Shown here: piece by piece, positions 1 through 7,422 of the stretch
Numbering within the stretch: the first letter of the stretch is position 1
Layout of the letters: every line of letters begins with the position of its first letter
From: Phil1 sp963643205
Lineage (GTDB): Bacteria > Bacillota > Clostridia > Christensenellales > CAG-138
NCBI GenBank assembly: GCA_963643205.1
Contig: CAVIJJ010000007.1
Span: 1 to 59,986 of the forward strand
Direction of reading: 5' to 3'
DNA: 59,986 nt
Made by a program: the position numbers and the translations under genes
Notes under the pieces: model-generated
The model's database searches: none
The model's input: only the letters and a program-made list of their open reading frames with translations
What the model was told of the DNA's origin: nothing

Positions 1-20
1 CCATCGTTTACGGGAGAGCT

Positions 21-35
21 GTCGCCGCAGGCGAC
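21..35. repeat. Short palindrome near the left edge
   Basis: GTCGCC-GCA-GGCGAC forms a perfect 6-bp stem, downstream of the copA terminator. It sits in a GC-rich, non-coding stretch that resembles dispersed palindromic intergenic repeats of gut Bacillota, but only one copy edge is visible, so repeat membership is a guess. Confidence 0.3.
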
Positions 36-50
36 TGAGGGGGAATTACT

Positions 51-82
51 AAAAAACAGCCCGCCGATATTTCGGCAGGCTG
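51..82 (-). terminator. Intrinsic terminator of copA
   Basis: Read on the minus strand, an 11-bp stem (57-67 with 72-82, one G-U pair, 4-nt loop) is followed by six T residues. It lies about 20 bases past the copA stop codon. Confidence 0.9.
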
Positions 83-104
83 CTCATGGTTCTGCGCTTT
101 TTGT

Positions 105-290
105 TTACTTCACTTCGTAACCCGCGTCGGTTATGGCCTTGCGGGCGGCGGACTCATCGGCATTGGCAAATGTTGCCTGCTTCGCGGCAAGGTCAACCGT
201 TATATCGGTGGCGCCGATTCCGGCAAGGGCCTTCTCCACGTTCTTCTGGCAATGCTGGCACATCATGCCCTCTACCTTAAGCGTAATCAT
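105..290 (-). CDS. copZ: Possible internally initiated CopZ copper chaperone, in frame with copA
   Basis: The last 61 codons of copA would by themselves encode a complete CopZ-like protein starting MITLKVEGMMCQHCQKN, with the CxxC copper site at residues 11-14. Immediately upstream of this internal ATG is AAGGAGGAAAGCAAT, as good a Shine-Dalgarno as any in the window and wasteful if only the fusion were made. In the -1 frame, tandem TAA stops (TAATAA) directly precede it, exactly as if copA and copZ had once been separate genes. CopZ would carry Cu(I) to CopA in the cytoplasm. Independent translation is an inference. Confidence 0.45.
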   Translation of the reverse strand: MITLKVEGMMCQHCQKNVEKALAGIGATDITVDLAAKQATFANADESAARKAITDAGYEVK

Positions 291-2645
291 ATTGCTTTCC
301 TCCTTATTAAATGCTGTTTCGCATTCGCATACTGTATTATTCGCCGCGGCTGCCCCGTTTCCCTTGTTTGATTTTGAGGAATGCGGCTTCAGATACTTAT
401 GTGTTTTGTTCGGGTCAAAGCGCCTTAATCTAAGCGCGTTTGATACAACCGATACGCTGCTTAGGCTCATAGCGGCGGCGGCTATCATGGGGCTTAAAAG
501 CGGCCCGCCGAAGGCATACAGCACGCCCGCGGCAACGGGTATACCGAGCGTATTGTATCCAAATGCCCAGAACAGGTTTTCTTTAATATTCGTAATAGCC
601 GCGCGGCTTAACCTGAGCGCCGCCGCAACGCCCGAAAGCTCCCCGCTCATAAGCACTATGTCCGCCGATTCTATTGCAACGTCCGCTCCCGCGCCTATGG
701 CAATGCCCGTATCCGCCTTAACAAGCGCCGGGGCATCATTTACGCCATCGCCCACCATGGCAACGGTATATCCCTGCTTCTGCAGCCTTTCAACCTCCCC
801 CGCCTTGTCGCCGGGCAAAACCTCGCTCCTAACCTCGTCTATGCCCACCTTTGAAGCGACAGCCTTCGCGGTAAGTGAATTATCGCCGGTTAGCATAACA
901 AGCTTTACGTTCATTTCCTTAAGCCGGCGTATCGCCTCAACGGCATCCGGCTTTATGGCGTCCGCAACGGCGAAAAGAGCCGCCACACGGCCGTTTACCG
1001 CCATATACACAGGCGTTTTGCCCTCCGCGCTTAGCGCCGCGGAGCGCTCCTCAAGCGGGTTATCCATGCCCCTTTCGCGCATAAGCCTGGCGCTGCCCAT
1101 AACTATGCTGTTTCCGTTTACGGTGCAGTCCACGCCGTGCCCCGCGCTTGCCGCGAAGTTCTCCGCGTCCGGCACATCAAGCCCCTTTTCCTTTGCCGCC
1201 GCAAGTATAGCCCTGGCAATGGGGTGCTCGCTCTGCTTTTCGGCCGATGCCGCAAGCGTAAGCGCCTCTTTTTCGTCCTGCCCCGCCGCGGTTACAATAT
1301 CCGTAACAACTGGAGAGCCCGTGGTAACGGTTCCCGTTTTATCAAGAAGCACGGCGTTTACCTTGCCCGCGGTTTCAAGCGCCTCGCCGCTTTTTACAAG
1401 CACGCCAAGCTCCGCTCCCCTGCCGGTGGCTACCATTATGGCCGTAGGCGTGGCAAGCCCCAGCGCGCACGGGCAGGCTATTACAAGAACGGATATGAAT
1501 ATTTTTACCGCAAGCGCGAAATCGTGCCCGAATATAAGCCAAAGCACAAACGCGAGCAGCGCAACGCTGCCCACAGCCGGCACAAAATAGGCCGCTACCG
1601 CGTCCGCAAGGCGCGCTATGGGGGCCTTTGACCCCTGCGCCTCCTCAACAAGATGCACTATTCTGCCAAGCGCCGTATCCGCGCCTATGCCCGTGGCCTC
1701 AAAAAGAACCGCGCCCTCGCCGTTTATGGTGCCGGCGTAAACCTTATCCCCCGCCTCTTTATCAACGGGCATACTCTCGCCCGTAAGCATGGCCTCGTTT
1801 ACGCTGGTGCGGCCGGATATTATGGTTCCGTCCACGCTCACCCTTTCGCCGGGCTTAAGCACAACCGTGTCGCCCTTTTGCACATCCTTTGAGCTAAGCT
1901 CAATCTCCTCGCCGTTTCTTATAACGCGCGCCGTATCGGGCGCAAGGCTCATAAGCTTCTTTATGGCGTCTCCCGTTCTGCCCTTGGATAGGGTTTCAAG
2001 ATATTTGCCGAACTGTATAAGCACTATTATCATGCCGGCGGATTCAAAATAAAGCGAATGCATGGCGTGCATATCGCCCATGGCGATTTTTATAACGCCG
2101 TATACGCTGTAGCTCACGGCGGCAAGCGTGCTCACCGCGATCAATGAATCCATATTGGGGCTCTTCAGCCATATTGCCTTAAAGCCGCTCCTGTAAAACC
2201 GCCTGCCGGCAATCAATATGGGTATTACCAATATAAGCTCGGCAAGGGCATAATTAAGCGTATTATACTCCGGATCAATAAAGCGCGGCAGGGCATGCTC
2301 AAGGCCCGATATCATGGGGGCCATTGCAATATAGAAAAGCGGAATTCCGAACACCGCCGCGAATATAAGCCTGCGCTTCATGTCCCGCTTTTCGTGCGCC
2401 TTCTTTTCCGCCATCTCCGCCTTGGCGTTCTCGGTTAAGTCAAAGGGATTATACCCCGCGTCCTTAACGGCCCTTTTAAGAGCCGCCTCGTCGGTTATAT
2501 CCTCGTCATATATTATGTTGGCGCGTTCCGCCGCCAGGTTCACACCCGCGGACTCAACGCCCTTTACGGCCTTCAACGCTCTCTCCACCCTTGCGGAGCA
2601 CGCGGCGCAGCTCATACCGCCAACGCCTATTTCTAGCCTTTTCAT
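105..2645 (-). CDS. copA: Copper-exporting P1B-type ATPase with N- and C-terminal HMA domains
   Basis: This 846-residue membrane pump moves Cu(I) out of the cytoplasm using ATP. An N-terminal heavy-metal-associated domain carries GMSCAACS (residues 10-17). Eight expected membrane helices follow, with the CPC metal site in CPCALGLATP, the TGES actuator loop, the DKTGT phosphorylation site and the GDGVND hinge. A linker rich in Ser, Asn and Cys leads to a second HMA domain (residues 786-846, GMMCQHC). The start ATG follows AGGAGGGCAGT. The C-terminal HMA begins at an internal Met that has its own strong ribosome binding site, so free CopZ chaperone may also be made. No CopY or CsoR gene is adjacent. 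The family assignment is secure; metal specificity is inferred from CPC and the HMA domains. Confidence 0.96.
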   Translation of the reverse strand: MKRLEIGVGGMSCAACSARVERALKAVKGVESAGVNLAAERANIIYDEDITDEAALKRAVKDAGYNPFDLTENAKAEMAEKKAHEKRDMKRRLIFAAVFGIPLFYIAMAPMISGLEHALPRFIDPEYNTLNYALAELILVIPILIAGRRFYRSGFKAIWLKSPNMDSLIAVSTLAAVSYSVYGVIKIAMGDMHAMHSLYFESAGMIIVLIQFGKYLETLSKGRTGDAIKKLMSLAPDTARVIRNGEEIELSSKDVQKGDTVVLKPGERVSVDGTIISGRTSVNEAMLTGESMPVDKEAGDKVYAGTINGEGAVLFEATGIGADTALGRIVHLVEEAQGSKAPIARLADAVAAYFVPAVGSVALLAFVLWLIFGHDFALAVKIFISVLVIACPCALGLATPTAIMVATGRGAELGVLVKSGEALETAGKVNAVLLDKTGTVTTGSPVVTDIVTAAGQDEKEALTLAASAEKQSEHPIARAILAAAKEKGLDVPDAENFAASAGHGVDCTVNGNSIVMGSARLMRERGMDNPLEERSAALSAEGKTPVYMAVNGRVAALFAVADAIKPDAVEAIRRLKEMNVKLVMLTGDNSLTAKAVASKVGIDEVRSEVLPGDKAGEVERLQKQGYTVAMVGDGVNDAPALVKADTGIAIGAGADVAIESADIVLMSGELSGVAAALRLSRAAITNIKENLFWAFGYNTLGIPVAAGVLYAFGGPLLSPMIAAAAMSLSSVSVVSNALRLRRFDPNKTHKYLKPHSSKSNKGNGAAAANNTVCECETAFNKEESNMITLKVEGMMCQHCQKNVEKALAGIGATDITVDLAAKQATFANADESAARKAITDAGYEVK

Positions 2646-2694
2646 ACTGCCCTCCTTTTGCCCGGGAAGCGCTTATACTTTCCCGCGCACAAAA

Positions 2695-2723
2695 ATTGTA
2701 GCACAACATTTTTTGCCGTTCAA
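2695..2723 (-). promoter_or_regulatory. Promoter of copA
   Basis: Minus strand: TTGAAC (2718-2723), 17-bp spacer, TACAAT (2695-2700), about 50 bases before the copA start. No clear CopY box (TACAnnTGTA) was found. Confidence 0.7.
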
Positions 2724-2762
2724 GGGCTCGGTTAAGTTAATTTAACCCAATTATGCAAATAT

Positions 2763-2795
2763 GGGCGGCAAAGCCCTGTTTAAGCCGTGCCGCCC
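2763..2795. terminator. Terminator-like hairpin after the ABC operon
   Basis: GGGCGGCA (2763-2770) pairs with TGCCGCCC (2788-2795). On the plus strand it is followed by TTTGTTTT; on the minus strand, where the ABC genes end, the tail is only ATATTTG. It could end the exporter transcript, but weakly in that direction. Confidence 0.45.
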
Positions 2796-2822
2796 TTTGT
2801 TTTGGGAAGGGAACTATCGTTA

Positions 2823-4694
2823 TTAACTAAGCTCGAACATACCCATATAGAGCTGGTAATACTTGCCCTGCTGGGCTATAAGCTCGTCGTGGTCGCCGCG
2901 CTCTATGATTTGGCCGTGCTCCAGAACCATAATGGCGTTGGAGTTGCGAACGGTTGAAAGCCTGTGCGCTATAACGAACACCGTGCGGTCCTTCATAAGG
3001 CTGTCCATGCCCTTTTCTATAAGGGACTCGGTACGGGTATCTATGCTTGAGGTGGCCTCGTCCAGTATAAGCACCGGAGGATCGGCAACGGCCGCGCGGG
3101 CTATTGCTATAAGCTGCCTCTGGCCCTGGGAAAGGTTTGATCCGTCCGCGGTAAGCACGGTATCGTAGCCGTTTGGCAGGTGAGAAATAAAGTAGTGAGC
3201 GTTGGCGAGCTTCGCGGCGTTCACAATATCCTCATCCGTGGCGTCAAGCCTGCCGTAGCGGATATTCTCCTTTACTGTGCCGGTAAACAGGTGCGTATCC
3301 TGAAGCACTATGCCGAGGCTGCCGCGGAGGGAGGACTTCTTTATCTGCCTTATGGGAATACCGTCGTATGTAATCGTGCCGCTCTGAATATCATAGAAGC
3401 GGTTGATAAGGTTTGTGATCGTGGTTTTGCCCGCGCCGGTTGAACCGACAAACGCTATCTTCTGGCCGGGCTTGGCGTAAAGCGAAATGTTTTTAAGCAC
3501 ATCCACCTTGCCGTCGTAGCTGAAAGTTACGTTTTCAAAGCGAACATCGCCGCGAACGCGTATAAGCTCACCCGAGGGCTTCTTCCAGGCCCATATATCG
3601 GTGCGCTCGGCGCACTCCTCAAGCTCGCCCTTATCGTTTACGCGGGCGTTTACCATAACTATGTCGCCCTCGTCCTGCTCAGGCTCCTCATCAAGCAGCG
3701 CGAATATTCTCTCCGCGCCCGCAAGAGCGCTAAGCACGTTGTTGGCCTGCTGGCTTATTTCGGAAATAGGCATTGAGAAGCTCCTGGTGTACTGCAAGAA
3801 CGCGCCAAGAGTACCTATATCTATTATGCCGGCCACGCCGAGCAGACCGCCGGAAGCGGCTACTATAGCGTAGGTTACGTGAGAAAGGTTGTTCATTATG
3901 GGGCCCATAATGCTGGCAAGGGTGCTTGCCGCGGCGGTGTTTTTCCTAAGGTTTTCGTTAAGCTGACCAAAGTCGTCTATAACGGCCTGCTCATGGCAGA
4001 ATACCTTAACAACCTTCTGGCCCGATATCATTTCCTCTATATAGCCGTTTACCTTGCCAACGCTATCCTGCCTGGCCTTGAAATAGCGGCCGGAATGGGA
4101 GGCGATAAGCTTGGTTATGGCGCTCATCACGACAAGCATCACAATGGATATAAGAGTAAGTATGGGGTTCAATACCACCATCATGGTGAAAACGCCTATA
4201 ATCCTGGCCGCGCTGCTTATAAAGCTGGGCAAAGACTGGCTTATCATTTCGCGCATAACGTCGGTATCGTTGGTATAGCAGCTCATTATTTCGCCGTGAG
4301 TGCGCTTGTCAAAATAGCTTATGGGCAGAGTCTGCATCTTTTTGAACATTTCAAGGCGCAGCGTTAAAAGCGTGCCCGTTGAAACGTTTATCATAAGGCG
4401 GTTATAAACAAGCGTACCCAATATGCCGAGCGTGTATATAACGCCCATAAGCACAAGCTGACCTATAAGGCCGGTAAAGTCCGGGTTCTCGTTGCCGATC
4501 CAGGGTACGATATAGTTATTTATGATGGGCTTGAGCATATATGTGCCCGCTATGTTCGCGCCAACGCTGAACAGCAGCCCTATCAAAACGATTATAAGCT
4601 GGCCGGTATACGGCTTAAAGTATTTAAGAATCCTGCCGAATGTGCCCTTGGCGTTCTTCGGCTTCATAAAGTTTTGTTTCTTGGGTCCGGGCAT
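2823..4694 (-). CDS. ABC exporter half-transporter, canonical ATPase subunit
   Basis: This 623-residue protein fuses a six-helix ABC type-1 membrane domain (about residues 30-330) to a nucleotide-binding domain. The ATPase motifs are all canonical: Walker A GSTGAGKTT, signature LSQGQRQ, Walker B VLILDEATSS with the catalytic Glu, and the H-loop IAHRLSTV. Its partner, encoded just upstream with TAATG overlap, has degenerate catalytic residues, so the pair should form a heterodimeric multidrug- or lipid-type exporter with one consensus ATP site. The start follows GGTGGAGGAATA. Linkage to a MarR regulator suggests induction by an exported toxic compound. The substrate is not predictable. Confidence 0.93.
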   Translation of the reverse strand: MPGPKKQNFMKPKNAKGTFGRILKYFKPYTGQLIIVLIGLLFSVGANIAGTYMLKPIINNYIVPWIGNENPDFTGLIGQLVLMGVIYTLGILGTLVYNRLMINVSTGTLLTLRLEMFKKMQTLPISYFDKRTHGEIMSCYTNDTDVMREMISQSLPSFISSAARIIGVFTMMVVLNPILTLISIVMLVVMSAITKLIASHSGRYFKARQDSVGKVNGYIEEMISGQKVVKVFCHEQAVIDDFGQLNENLRKNTAAASTLASIMGPIMNNLSHVTYAIVAASGGLLGVAGIIDIGTLGAFLQYTRSFSMPISEISQQANNVLSALAGAERIFALLDEEPEQDEGDIVMVNARVNDKGELEECAERTDIWAWKKPSGELIRVRGDVRFENVTFSYDGKVDVLKNISLYAKPGQKIAFVGSTGAGKTTITNLINRFYDIQSGTITYDGIPIRQIKKSSLRGSLGIVLQDTHLFTGTVKENIRYGRLDATDEDIVNAAKLANAHYFISHLPNGYDTVLTADGSNLSQGQRQLIAIARAAVADPPVLILDEATSSIDTRTESLIEKGMDSLMKDRTVFVIAHRLSTVRNSNAIMVLEHGQIIERGDHDELIAQQGKYYQLYMGMFELS

Positions 4695-6421
4695 TATTCC
4701 TCCACCCCCTTCTGCTGGGATTCATAAACCTCGCGATAAATCTCACTGCGCTGCATAAGCTCCGCGTGAGTACCCACGTCGTCTATCTTTCCCTCGTTCA
4801 TAATAACTATTCTGTCCGCATCCATAACGCTTGTTATGCGCTGGGCAATTATTATGGTAGTCGTGTCATTAAGCTCGGTTCTGAGCGCCTGCCTTATGGA
4901 GGCATCGGTTGCGGTATCCACGGCGCTGGTCGAATCGTCCAATATAATTATCTTGGGCTTGGATATAAGAGCCCTTGCTATGCAAAGCCTTTGCTTCTGG
5001 CCGCCGGAAACGTTTACGCCGCCCTGGCCAAGCTCCGTATCATACCCATCGGGGAAGCTCTTTATAAAGCCATCCGCCGCCGCGGCCCGGCACGCTTCCT
5101 CTATTTCCGCGTCGCTCGCGTTGGCATCGCCCCACCTGAGGTTATCCTTTATGGTGCCGGAGAACAGAACGTTTTTCTGCAGAACCATGGAAACGCTGCT
5201 TCTTAACGTATTAAGCTTATAATCCCTAACGTCGCGCCCGCCTACCTTAACCGAGCCGCTCGTAACCTCATAAAGCCTGGGAATAAGCTGCACAAGCGTG
5301 CTCTTGGCGCTGCCCGTGCCGCCTATAATGCCGATCGTTTCGCCCGAATTTATCTTTAGATTAACGTGCTCAAGGTTCGCGTTGGCGGGGTCTCCGTTGT
5401 AGCTGAAGGATACATCGTTAAACTCTATTGAGCCATCCTTAACCGCTATATCCTCGGCATCGTCATCGTTTATGGAGGGAACCTCCGCAAGAACCTCGCT
5501 TATACGGGACATGCTGGCCTTGCTCATAACAAGCATAACCATCATCATGGCAACCATCATAACGGAGCTTAGCACCTGACTTACGTAGCTTATAAAGCTT
5601 ATAAGGTCGCCGGACTGAAGGGTGCCGTTAACAATATGAACGCCGCCCAAATAGCAAACGGCTATCATGCAGATATATATCATATACTGCGAAAGCGGCA
5701 TTGTAACAACCAGCAGCTTTTCGGCCTTTACCTGATAATCCTTAACCTCCTTGGCGGAGAATGTGAAGCGCTCGTCCTCGTAATCCCCGCGAACAAACGC
5801 CTTAACAACGCGGATGGCGGTAAGGTTTTCCTGAACGCTTGCGTTCATGGCATCGAACTTATCAAGCATTGCCTTGAAGCGCGGGAATGTTTTTGTCATA
5901 AGCACGCCTATTACAACGCCGAGTACGGGCAGCGCGAACAGGAACACCACGGCAAGATCCGGGCTTATCTTTATTGCCATAACCGTTGCCGCGATAAGCA
6001 TGAAAGGCGCGCGGATAAATGTACGCACGGCCATCATATATGTGTTCTGAATAGTGTTAACGTCCGTTGTAAGGCGGGTTATAAGGCTTGCCGTGGAAAA
6101 ATGGTCCACATTGGCAAATGAGAAGCCCTGCACCTTTTCAAAAAGGCCCCCGCGCAGATTTTTGGCAAATCCCGCGCCGGAGGAGCTGGCAAACCACGCG
6201 CTCAGCGAACCGAACGCAAGGGAGCCGAGCGCCATGGCTATCATAAGAAGGCCCCGCTGAATTATAAACGCCGTATCCTTATTGGCTATGCCGATGTTTA
6301 CAATATCGGCCATCATATACGGTATGCTCACTTCCACCACAACCTCGCCTATTATCGTAAGCGCGGCCATAACGGACTTGAACCTGTAGCCCTTGGTATA
6401 GGGCCAAATGCTCTTTATCAT
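4694..6421 (-). CDS. ABC exporter half-transporter, degenerate ATPase subunit
   Basis: This 575-residue subunit has six membrane helices then an ATPase domain. The domain differs from the consensus at key positions: Walker A reads GGTGSAKST, Walker B ends in ILDDSTSAVD (Asp in place of the catalytic Glu), and the H-loop reads IIAQRITSV (Gln in place of His). These changes are typical of the non-consensus half of heterodimeric bacterial exporters. I place the start at the ATG at 6419-6421, which overlaps the marR stop as ATGA and follows GGAGG; an upstream in-frame ATG within marR has no comparable site. It is co-transcribed with marR and the partner subunit. Confidence 0.93.
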   Translation of the reverse strand: MIKSIWPYTKGYRFKSVMAALTIIGEVVVEVSIPYMMADIVNIGIANKDTAFIIQRGLLMIAMALGSLAFGSLSAWFASSSGAGFAKNLRGGLFEKVQGFSFANVDHFSTASLITRLTTDVNTIQNTYMMAVRTFIRAPFMLIAATVMAIKISPDLAVVFLFALPVLGVVIGVLMTKTFPRFKAMLDKFDAMNASVQENLTAIRVVKAFVRGDYEDERFTFSAKEVKDYQVKAEKLLVVTMPLSQYMIYICMIAVCYLGGVHIVNGTLQSGDLISFISYVSQVLSSVMMVAMMMVMLVMSKASMSRISEVLAEVPSINDDDAEDIAVKDGSIEFNDVSFSYNGDPANANLEHVNLKINSGETIGIIGGTGSAKSTLVQLIPRLYEVTSGSVKVGGRDVRDYKLNTLRSSVSMVLQKNVLFSGTIKDNLRWGDANASDAEIEEACRAAAADGFIKSFPDGYDTELGQGGVNVSGGQKQRLCIARALISKPKIIILDDSTSAVDTATDASIRQALRTELNDTTTIIIAQRITSVMDADRIVIMNEGKIDDVGTHAELMQRSEIYREVYESQQKGVEE

Positions 6422-6906
6422 CGCTTTTCGTCGTCCTCCATCTTTCTCAGTTCGTTCATCAGCTCGCATATAGGCTTGCCCGCACTTTCCTTGGAAAGAT
6501 TGGCGGCCATGCGTTCATAAATGCTCATGAACACGGCCTTTTCCTCTTCGCTTATGCCGACGAACATTTCATCGTCAAGTTTTCTAAATTCTTCCTTAAC
6601 CTTTTTGTTTGTTTCCCTGCCCTTTTCAGTAAGCTCAAGGCGGGTGCAGCGCATATCGTTGGCGTCGCTGCTTTTAACAATAAGGCCGGAGTTTTCCATG
6701 CGCTTTACGCTGCACGTTATGCTGGGCGGGCTTACACCGAGCGCGTCGGCGGCCTCCGCCTGAGTACAGCGCGGATGCTTTTCTATGTAATCAAGCACCG
6801 GGCCCTGACCCCTGTACGCGTCAATCCGCCTGAGCATAGACTGAATGCGCATGCGCCGTATCAGCTCAAGCTTATGCATAGCGTAAACTATGTCGTGATT
6901 TTCCAT
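6418..6906 (-). CDS. MarR-family transcriptional regulator
   Basis: This 162-residue winged-helix protein has the MarR core HPRCTQAEAADALGVSPPSI followed by the recognition helix and wing (KRMENSGLIVKSSD..D.RCTRLELTEKGRE). It heads the operon of the heterodimeric ABC exporter and overlaps it by four bases, so it most likely represses its own promoter until a ligand binds. The ATG follows AAAGGAGAAGAAAGGC. TTAA-rich sequence just downstream of its -10 element (about 6958-6990) could be the operator. The regulated compound is unknown. Confidence 0.9.
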   Translation of the reverse strand: MENHDIVYAMHKLELIRRMRIQSMLRRIDAYRGQGPVLDYIEKHPRCTQAEAADALGVSPPSITCSVKRMENSGLIVKSSDANDMRCTRLELTEKGRETNKKVKEEFRKLDDEMFVGISEEEKAVFMSIYERMAANLSKESAGKPICELMNELRKMEDDEKR

Positions 6907-6994
6907 GCCTTTCTTCTCCTTTCTTTGAATAAAATCTTTATTGCCGCAGACTCAAAAGGTTAAACGGCTAATAATTAACTGATTAACGAAATGT

Positions 6995-7023
6995 ATTTTA
7001 CCCCCATTCATATTCAAAATCAA
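6995..7023 (-). promoter_or_regulatory. Promoter of the marR-ABC exporter operon
   Basis: Minus strand: TTGATT (7018-7023), 17-bp spacer, TAAAAT (6995-7000). Immediately downstream lie repeated TTAA-containing half-sites (GTTAATCAGTTAATTATTAG, read on the minus strand) that could bind the MarR product. Confidence 0.7.
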
Positions 7024-7142
7024 CCGTGGTATTATCATTTTACATTTTTGTCTTATTTCCTTTTTAATTGATTCCAAAAGCATAAAGTTGCGTTCCACCC
7101 CGCCCTGTATCGGGCAAAAAAGAGGCATCGCCTTGTATATAC

Positions 7143-7304
7143 TGCATATACACGCGCGTTTTACCCGCCTATACATACTCTCCACACCCTTTATGCACAC
7201 AATAATATCCCCAATTCAGCCAAGGTGTGGATAACTCTGTGGAAAATGTGGATAACTTTTAATGTATATGCACAACATTATGCACATAGGCGGGCTGCAT
7301 ATAC
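7143..7304. other. Cluster of DnaA-box-like sites framed by repeats (origin-like element)
   Basis: Six 9-mers matching or nearly matching the DnaA box TTATNCACA lie within 96 bp: TTATGCACA at 7191 and 7278 (+), ATATGCACA at 7266 (+), TTATCCACA at 7226 and 7247 (-), and TTTTCCACA at 7238 (-). They are framed by the inverted pair CCCGCCTAT (7164-7172) and ATAGGCGGG (7286-7294). Outside these lie direct copies of TGCATATAC (7143-7151, 7296-7304), with an inverted copy at 7264-7272. An AT-rich stretch lies at 6961-7080. No dnaA or dnaN gene is in the window. It could be a replication origin, a DnaA-titration site or a DnaA-responsive regulatory region. Confidence 0.55.
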
Positions 7305-7340
7305 CGTTTTCATATTCGTGAAAACCCGGCTCGAGCATAA

Positions 7341-7371
7341 AAAAGAGCCCGTGAATCGCTCCGCCGGGCCC
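7341..7371 (-). terminator. Second, weaker terminator downstream of thrS
   Basis: On the minus strand, a GC-rich hairpin (CGGGCCC near 7365-7371 with GAGCCCG at 7345-7351) is followed by TTTTTTATG. It backs up the stronger terminator nearer to thrS. Confidence 0.6.
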
Positions 7372-7382
7372 CGTAAAAGCGA

Positions 7383-7405
7383 AAAAGCGGCGAATTGCCG
7401 CTTTT
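7383..7405 (-). terminator. Intrinsic terminator of thrS
   Basis: On the minus strand AAAAGCGGC-AATTC-GCCGCTTTT is followed by TCGCTTTT, about 20 bases after the thrS stop. Confidence 0.85.
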
Positions 7406-7422
7406 CCTAAGGCTAGTCTGGA

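Noticed and set aside
133..1590. 485-codon open frame antisense to copA
   Set aside because: Shadow frame of a GC-rich gene; composition lacks any recognisable domain, while copA on the other strand is unambiguous. Other long antisense frames across the window (for example over thrS, the flavoprotein and the lipoprotein esterase) were dismissed for the same reason.
6952..7200. An 82-codon open frame on the minus strand upstream of marR
   Set aside because: It runs through the DnaA-box region and over the marR promoter, has no ribosome binding site and low-complexity content; treated as non-coding.
7225..7410. A 61-codon open frame on the plus strand beginning in the DnaA boxes
   Set aside because: Its first codons are simply the translated TGTGGATAA repeats and it runs through the thrS terminators; no ribosome binding site.
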